Shown here piece after piece: positions 58,306-64,000 of a stretch of DNA of 64,000 nucleotides (the stretch's first letter is position 1; the number at the start of each line of letters is the position of its first letter). Source of the stretch: DATFVJ01 sp963826515 (GTDB taxonomy: Bacteria > Actinomycetota > Actinomycetes > Streptosporangiales > Streptosporangiaceae); assembly GCA_963826515.1 (NCBI GenBank), contig CAWGXI010000006.1, forward strand, positions 248,001-312,000, given 5' to 3'. The position numbers and the translations under genes were made by a program. The notes below the pieces were generated by a model that ran no database searches, had not been told where the DNA came from, and saw only the letters and a program-made list of their open reading frames with translations.

Positions 58306-59242
58306 CGAGCCCCTCCCTTCTGCCAGGAAAAGTGCTGACGCGGGGTATAAGTCAGCATGGATCCATCCACTGTGGGCGCGCTACCCGGAGCGATAGAGCG
58401 ATGCCGTCGTTCAGGAGGATGCTGTCTGTTTCGCTACTTTGCGGAGATCCGTAGAGCGCTGGGTTCTGGCATGCCGTGCCGCGATCTTCGGCACGGAACA
58501 GAGCCGGGGCGGTTGACGACTGGCATCCAGCTAACCCTGCGGACCGCTGCCCGGCCCGCGCGGCTGAAAGGCGTCTAGGTTGGCGCTTATACGGTTGCCG
58601 AGTGGACGCGGGCCGCGCTATCCGAGCCTGGAGGCATGGCCGACTATGTGCCGCCGCTCTGGGACATAAGGTTCGTCCTAGAGCAACTCGTCGACCTTCC
58701 CGGCTTGTCCAAGCTCGAGGCCTACCATCACGCCGACCCCGCAACCGTCTTCGGCGTGATCGAGGAGAGCGGCCGGTTCATGGCGGACGTTGTGGGTCCG
58801 CTGAACCGGGTCGGCGATACCGCCGGCTGCACCCTTACCGGCGAGGGCAAAGTCGCAACCCCGCCCGGGTTCAGCGAGGCGTACCGGCTGTACGTCGACG
58901 CCGGTTGGGGGGCGGTGCCCTTTCCGCCCGAGTTTGGCGGCGGCGGGTTCCCGCGGCTGGTCACGGTCGTCATGATGGAGATGCTGGCCTCCGCCAACAT
59001 GGCGTTCTCCCTTTGCCCGCTGCTGACTCAGGGCGCCATTGACATGCTGACCCATCATGGCAGCCCGCAGCAGCAGGCCACCTTCCTGGAGAAGATGGTG
59101 AGCGGCGAGTGGACCGGCACGATGGAACCTGACCGAGCCTGAAGCCGGTTCTGACCTGGGCGCGTTGCGCACTAAGCGCTCGCGCAGAAACTAAAGGGAG
59201 TTGTCCGAATAATCCCCTGGTCGTTTGTGGTATGTCGAATGG

Positions 59243-59540
59243 ATGCTGACTGACGCGGAGATAGCCGCCCGGTATCAAGATCCGTCCTTATCTCGGTGAG
59301 CGCCAGCGGCGGCTGTAGCTGGGCGTGGAGGCGCAGGCGCTCGGAAGCGGCGGCGTGGCCTTGATTGCCCGCGTCACCGGCGCGGACGTGAAGACGGTGC
59401 GCCGGGGCACGGCCGAGATCGAGTCCGGCGCGGAGCCCCGGCGGGAGGGTGCGCGGTCCCGGAGCCGGGCGGCCTAGCCTGGCGGAGCTGGACGCCGGGC
59501 TGGTGCCCGCGCTGGAGGCGCTGGCCGATCCGGCAACGCG
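59243..59540 (+). pseudogene. ISAzo13-family transposase, N-terminal fragment
   Basis: The ATG at 59243 starts MLTDAEIAARYQ. A shifted frame then gives GERQRRL, a stop, LGVEAQALGSGGVALIARVT and GADVKTVRRGTAEIESGAEP, then in another frame GPGAGRPSLAELDAGLVPAL and EALADPATRGG. This is the N-terminal third of an ISAzo13 transposase with several lesions. It ends where an oppositely oriented IS5 fragment begins near 59550. Confidence 0.65.
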
Positions 59541-59872
59541 GGGCGGCCCGGTGCCGCCGCTCGGCCGGCCTGCTCGCGGACTTTCGCGCGCAGCAGCTCG
59601 TGGATCGCCTCGGCGGTGCCGTCCTTTTCCCAGGCGGAGTAATAGCCGTAAACGGTCTTATACGGCGGGAAGTCGTGCGGCAGCAGATGCCAGGCGCATC
59701 CGGCCCGGCTGACGTACAAGATCGCGTTAACGATCTCCCGCAGCTCATGCACCGGCCCGGAAAGCGCCAGCCCGGCCTCGGCCCGCCTGGCGCGCCAGGC
59801 GGACAGGGCCGGGTCGATCAGCGCCCAGCGGGCATCGGAGAGATCAGTGGCATATGGCAGCCGCTTGGTCAT
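59474..59872 (-). pseudogene. IS5-family transposase, N-terminal fragment
   Basis: From an ATG at 59872, the frame reads MTKRLPYATDLSDARWALID, ELREIVNAILYVSRAGCAWH, LLPHDFPPYKTVYGYYSAWE and KDGTAEAIHELLRAKVREQA. Similarity stops near 59555 and the rest is the complement of the ISAzo13 fragment. The catalytic residues are missing. Together the two fragments fill the gap in the acyl-CoA dehydrogenase gene. Confidence 0.7.
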
Positions 59873-61150
59873 GACCTTGACCAATAGCACGAGATAGCAC
59901 CAGAGTGTGGGATGCCGTAAGCAAAGCTTCACTATACGTAGCCGGAACTAGGGCAGAGCTAGATGAGACGCCCTCTAAGTACTTGGTCAATGCCGACGGG
60001 TGGCTGGGCGCGCGCAACGACGTGCGTTGCGTGTCGATCGAGCACAAACTCCTGATTCACGCCAGCCCGACGTGCGTCATGTCGTACGGAGATGCCGGCG
60101 GGCGGTCGGCTATCTGATCGGCGAGGCCAACGACGGCATGCGCTTTATGCTCACCATGATGAACAATGCCCGGCTATCGGTCGGCGTGCAGGGCCTCGCT
60201 CTTGCCGAGCGTTCCTACCAGGATGCGCTGCGCTACGCTCAGCAGCGTGGCAGGGGCGGGCCGTCGGTGCCCCGCCGGGCGAGTTGTCGCCCATCGTCGG
60301 GCATCCTGATGTGCGGCGCATGCGGCTGACCATGAAGGCATACATCGAGGCCATGCGCGCGCTGCTGTACACGAACGCGGTGGCGATTGACCTGGCCCGG
60401 CATCACGACGACCCGGCGGAGCGGGAGGCCGGCGAGAACTGGCCGACCTGCTGACGCCCGTCTCCAACGCCTGGTGCACCGACCTCGGCTTCGAGCTGAC
60501 CTCGGTTGGATTGCAGGTTCACGGCGGTATGGGCTACGTCGAGGAAACCGGCGTCGCCCAGTATATGCGTGACAGCCGGATCGCCCCGATCTATGAGGGC
60601 ACCAACGGCATCCAGGCCATCGACCTGGTCATCCGCAAGGTGCCGACGCGTGGCGGCGGAGTGGTAAGAGACCTCCTGGACCAGATGGATGTGCTCAACG
60701 CGGATCTGGCGGCCGCCGGATCGGAGCTGGCCGGCGTGCGGCTGGCACTCGCCAACGGAGTGCACGTGCTGCGGCAAGCGACCGACTGGATCATGTCGAG
60801 CAGCCTGGCCGAGCCCAACGACGCCCTGGCCGGGGCGACGCCGTATATCCGGCTGTTTGGCCTGGTCATCGGTGGCTGGTTGCTGGCCAGATCAGCGCTT
60901 GCCGCGTCCCGGCTGCAGCAAGACGCGAGCGGCTCTGACGCCGCTTATCTCCAAGAGAAAATCGGTACCGCCCGTTTCTACGCCGGGCAGTTGCTCCCCC
61001 AAGCCCCTGGCCTGCTCCCCGCAGTCACCGCTGGCGCCGGGCCGCTCTTCAAGGTCGATCTCACCAGGGCCAGGCTGCGGTAGCCGCCATGGGGCGCGTC
61101 CTTGCTGGCTGGCCTGCACCCTGCCGATGCTCGGGTTAGGCTGCGCTGCT

Positions 61151-61934
61151 GTGGCTGACGACTTTGACCCCGTCGCGCACAACCGGGCCGCGTGGGACCG
61201 CGAGGTGCGCAACGATAACGAATGGACCCGGCCTGCCGGGCCCGATGTCATCGCGCGGGCACGGGCCGGCGACTGGTCGGTGGTGCTCGTCGGTTACCAG
61301 CCCACGCCGCGCGAGTGGTTCCCGGCCACCGTGGCCGGCGCCGACGTCCTGTGCCTTGCCTCGGCGCCGGCCAGCAGGGGACCGGTGCTCGCGGCGGCCG
61401 GAGCCACCGTGACCGTGTTCGACAACTCGCCCGCGCAGCTCGGCCGTGACAAGGAGGTGGCTGCCCGGGAGGGCCTGGCCCTTCGCACAGTGCTCGGCGA
61501 CATGCGTGACCTGAGCGCCTTCCCGGATGCCAGCTTCGATGTCGTGTTCAACCCATTGTCGAATGGGCTGCCCGGACCTCACGCCGGTCTGGCGGGAATC
61601 GTTCCGGGTACTGCGCCCGGGCGGAAGACTGCTATCCGGGTTCGTGAACCCGGATATTTTCATCTTCGACGTGGCGGCGCTGGAAGAGCGGGGCGAGCTT
61701 ATGGTCCGTCACCGATTACCGTTCACCACGCTCGACCTGTCCGCCGCCGAGCGACTGCATTGTTACGGCGACGGGCCGATCGAGTACAGCCACACCCTGA
61801 CCAACCAGATCGGCGGCCAGCTCGCCGCCGGGTTCATCCTCACCCACCTGGTCGAGGCGCCCCATTACGCGGACGCCACGGCGCAATACATGCCCGGCTT
61901 CATCGCCACCCGCGCCGTCACGCCGCGCGGCTAG
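61151..61934 (+). pseudogene. class I SAM-dependent methyltransferase, frameshifted
   Basis: A GTG at 61151 starts VADDFDPVAHNRAAWDREVR. The SAM-binding region is GADVLCLASAPASRGPVLAA, then AGATVTVFDNSPAQLGRDKE and LGDMRDLSAFPDASFDVVFN. Near 61565 the frame changes and continues PDLTPVWRESFRVLRPGGRL, LSGFVNPDIFIFDVAALEER and LTHLVEAPHYADATAQYMPG to the TAG at 61934. A single-base lesion separates two otherwise complete halves, so sequencing error is a real alternative. Confidence 0.78.
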
Positions 61935-62195
61935 GCAAACCGGATCGACCCAGGTTGCGCCGCCCCACCTGCACCTTGCGGCTCAGCTAAGTGCTCCACC
62001 CGGCATCGCTGTCCTCGGGCAGCGAGCCGTGACAGCCAGCACCGGACGGCTACGCGGCCGCCCGGGTGCACCGCACGCCAGCCCGCTGCCCGGCGCGGGG
62101 GATCGAGTGAGACATTGCCCGGCTCCGCTTGATGTGCGACACAGTGGCCTCGGTCGATGCACTACGGGCATGTGCGTTACGCGTAACATGGGCTG

Positions 62196-62861
62196 GTGCC
62201 TGATACCCGGGATTGTGAGCGGTGCGGCGCTGTGTTCGCGCCGCGCCGGGAGCACGCCCGGTTCTGCTCTGCTCGCTGCCGTGTCGCATGGAACCGCGAA
62301 AACGCAAGCAATCGGACGGCCGAGGTGAGCGCGCTCGACTGGTCCATCACCGCGATGCGTGACGCGACCGGGCGGCTTCTCAGGGTTAGGGTATGGGAAC
62401 GCCCGCGCGCGTTTGCGGTAATCAGTGAGGCGGTGTGGTGGGTCACCATCGTCGACGGCACGCTGCTGCGCTATGACCCGGAGGCGTACGACGGTGTATT
62501 GGGAGGCCAGGGTCTGGCAGAGCGCCGGCTGATCGAGGGAACCTTGGCAGGGCTGCGCTTCGTGCGCAACCGGATGGGTCACTACGTCGATCATGTTGAC
62601 TTCATCCACCCGGAGGCAAGCCGTTCCGGCCATGGCGATGGCCGCATCACGACCTGGACGTGGAAATCAGTGCCGGAGCCGGCGCTCGCGTCGCTTCCGC
62701 CGCGCGGGCAGGCGTGGGAGATGACGCGGTATCGGGCGTACGAGGCTCATCTAGCGGGTCACACCGTCGGGGCGGTCTTCGGGCGGGCTGCCGCGTTCCT
62801 GAAGCTTGTTGCCGCGGGGGCAACCCTAGTCACGGATATCAGCGTGCATGCCGCGCGTTGA
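62196..62861 (+). CDS. conserved protein with an N-terminal zinc ribbon
   Basis: A 221-residue protein from a GTG at 62196. Residues 7-30 (CERCGAVFAPRREHARFCSA then RCR) hold C-x2-C and C-x3-C pairs, a zinc ribbon. The following domain (WSITAMRDATGRLLRVRVWE, EAVWWVTIVDGTLLRYDPEA, RRLIEGTLAGLRFVRNRMGH) recurs in actinobacterial hypothetical proteins. A role in nucleic-acid or protein binding is only a guess. It is intact. The interval 61935-62195 has no supported gene. Confidence 0.6.
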   Translation: MPDTRDCERCGAVFAPRREHARFCSARCRVAWNRENASNRTAEVSALDWSITAMRDATGRLLRVRVWERPRAFAVISEAVWWVTIVDGTLLRYDPEAYDGVLGGQGLAERRLIEGTLAGLRFVRNRMGHYVDHVDFIHPEASRSGHGDGRITTWTWKSVPEPALASLPPRGQAWEMTRYRAYEAHLAGHTVGAVFGRAAAFLKLVAAGATLVTDISVHAAR

Positions 62862-62935
62862 AAGCCACTCTTCGATCCGGCGACGATTCGCCGCGCGCCG
62901 AAGCTGCCTGTGCTCGGCGGCAGGGAGGATGGCTG

Positions 62936-64000
62936 ATGGTGGCTGTGGGGTCAATCGTCCGGCTCGCGGACGAAATTGCCGCGGCGGAACTGCGGAACGA
63001 CCCGTTCGGTGCCTCCTACATGGGCGTCAGCGGTTACGACGACGCGGCACCCGACCTGTCGCCGGATGCGCGGCAGGGGTGGCGAGACTGCCTCGTCAAC
63101 GTCCTGATTCGCAGCGAGCACCTGGAGGCCGACGACGCCGACAGCCGCATGCTGCTAGCCGCAGAGCGGGACAACGTCATGCGCGCTCGCCCTGGTCGAC
63201 TCGCGCGTGCAGGAGTTCAGCGTGACCACGGTCCCGTTCGACGGGCCATCCAAGATGCTGTTGGCGGCCCGCACGTCGGTCACTGACGCGGCCAGCGCCA
63301 CGGCATACCTCAGCCGCTGCCGAGGGATCCGGCCTATCTCGACCAGGATGCGCAGCGGCTGGCCGACGCCGTGGGCAGCGGCCTGCTGCCCGTCGCGCCC
63401 CTGGTTAACGGTCTCATTACCCAATTTCGCGACCACCTGGCCCATCCGGGAAGCGACCCGATGCTCGCCCACCGGCCGCCGGAGGGCTGGGGACGGCGCA
63501 GCGACGTGGCGCGATGAGCTCGATCGGGTCATCCGAGCCGAGATCCGCCCGGCGATCGCTCGCTACCTTGACCTGCTCGTCGAGCTGCTTCCCAAGTCGC
63601 GGCCGCCGCAGCGGGCGGGTTTGCTCCACGTGCCTGGCGGCACGGCGGCGTATGCCTGCTGCATTCGCATCGGCACCACGCTCGCGCTCGATGCGGACGA
63701 GATCCACCGTGTCGGGCTGACTGCGCTCGCGGAATCCGAGGAACGCATCGCGGAGACCGGTGCCCGCGTGCTCGGCACGCCCACCGCCGGAGAGGTCATG
63801 GCCCGTTTGCGTGACGATGCCGCTCTCACGGCGCCAGCAGGCAGCGACGCCATGGCGCTAGCCGCGGCCGCTATCGCCCGCGCCGAGGAAATAGGCGCGG
63901 ACCTGTTCCACCCGCCGCTGCCACCTGCGTGCGCGACCGAGCCGATGCCGCCGCATCTGGGCCGAGTCGGGTGCGCCGCCCATGTATTCACCGCCCGCCC
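62936..64000 (+). pseudogene. DUF885-family protein, frameshifted and cut by the window end
   Basis: The ATG at 62936, after AGGGAGGA, begins VAVGSIVRLADEIAAAELRN and DPFGASYMGVSGYDDAAPDL. The frame changes near 63183 (LALVDSRVQEFSVTTVPFDG, KMLLAARTSVTDAASATAYL), near 63330 (PAYLDQDAQRLADAVGSGLL, PLVNGLITQFRDHLAHPGSD) and near 63510 (DELDRVIRAEIRPAIARYLD, GTAAYACCIRIGTTLALDAD, then EIHRVGLTALAESEERI). All segments are consecutive parts of a DUF885 protein, a family linked to zinc peptidase folds. It remains open at base 64000. Confidence 0.75.

Larger units (their letters stand above)
58636..61083 (+). pseudogene. acyl-CoA dehydrogenase (large, FadE-type) pseudogene with nested IS fragments
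   Basis: The 5' part (ATG 58636) reads MADYVPPLWDIRFVLEQLVD and GWGAVPFPPEFGGGGFPRLV to SGEWTGTM; a frame change gives NLTEPEAGSDLGALRTK. Then 59190-59920 is IS debris and about 50 codons are missing. The 3' part resumes SKYLVNADGWLGARNDVRCV, FMLTMMNNARLSVGVQGLAL, a break near 60260, MRLTMKAYIEAMRALLYTNA, a break near 60445, and VGLQVHGGMGYVEETGVAQY with the terminal IYEGTNGIQAIDLVIRK. The intact enzyme would be about 600 residues. Confidence 0.8.

Noticed and set aside
1..64000. tRNA, rRNA, CRISPR arrays, prophage or known defence operons
   Set aside because: No cloverleaf-like segments, regularly spaced repeats, or Cas, restriction or phage structural genes were recognised.

Overview
This is high-GC actinomycete (Actinomycetota) chromosome. 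GTG and TTG starts, ATGA/GTGA gene overlaps, a Bpa-like (DUF2587) protein, a LysM/Rpf-type wall hydrolase, many ECF sigma/anti-sigma pairs, CBS-BON and Usp proteins, and a CsoR-family regulator all fit this. The species cannot be fixed from the sequence. There are few housekeeping genes, and the window reads as an accessory region rich in insertion sequences and decaying genes. No tRNA, rRNA, CRISPR array or phage module was seen.

Layout, left to right. 1-2.9 kb: the end of a small gene, an alpha/beta hydrolase, a VapBC-type toxin-antitoxin pair and a methyltransferase. 2.9-4.9 kb: a glyoxalase-family (VOC) pseudogene carrying a complete IS701-family element with terminal repeats and a 4-bp target duplication. 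5-9.3 kb: a PfkB sugar kinase preceded by a HAD remnant, then a GNAT/acyl-CoA-synthetase protein acetyltransferase. 9.5-10.9 kb: remains of a flavin monooxygenase, an FAD reductase and a DUF6510 gene. 11.3-15 kb: a zinc-uptake ABC operon (znuACBB) behind a likely Zur box, with one frameshift in the ATPase. 15-19.5 kb: a non-autonomous ISAzo13 derivative, CBS-domain proteins and a decayed sigma/anti-sigma pair. 19.5-24 kb: gene fragments, an ArsR regulator, msrB and an intact anti-sigma/ECF pair. 24.6-30.4 kb: a LysM/Rpf protein, DUF3500, an SDR, a TetR regulator, and an OsmC-family gene next to a CstR-like (Cys/Cys, no His) CsoR-family regulator. 30.6-33.8 kb: a flavohemoglobin gene split by an IS110-family element. 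34.4-39 kb: an intact thiamine locus with thiE divergent from a TPP riboswitch and thiO-thiS-thiG-thiD-tenA. 39-42 kb: transposase remnants and two truncated sigma/anti-sigma modules. 42.5-48.4 kb: stress- and dormancy-flavoured genes (peptidoglycan-binding transglycosylase, Usp, Bpa-like protein, CBS-CBS-BON) among IS630 and IS5 copies. 48.8-51.8 kb: a secreted serine-hydrolase gene split by an IS1634-family element. 52.5-58.3 kb: a Ser/Pro-rich stalk protein, half of a large transposase, a membrane-tethered ECF sigma factor with a Pro-Thr repeat tail, and a coiled-coil protein. 58.6-64 kb: an acyl-CoA dehydrogenase destroyed by nested IS fragments, then a frameshifted methyltransferase, a zinc-ribbon protein and a frameshifted DUF885 gene.

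Three intact insertions (IS701, IS110, IS1634) can be placed to the base because the interrupted reading frame resumes on the far side. A short intergenic repeat recurs at about 16.3, 17.5, 45.1, 48.6 and 57.7 kb, mostly beside CBS, Usp and sigma genes, and I could not identify it. Many genes carry single-base frameshifts. Some may be assembly indels, but large internal deletions and mosaic junctions show that real decay is also present.
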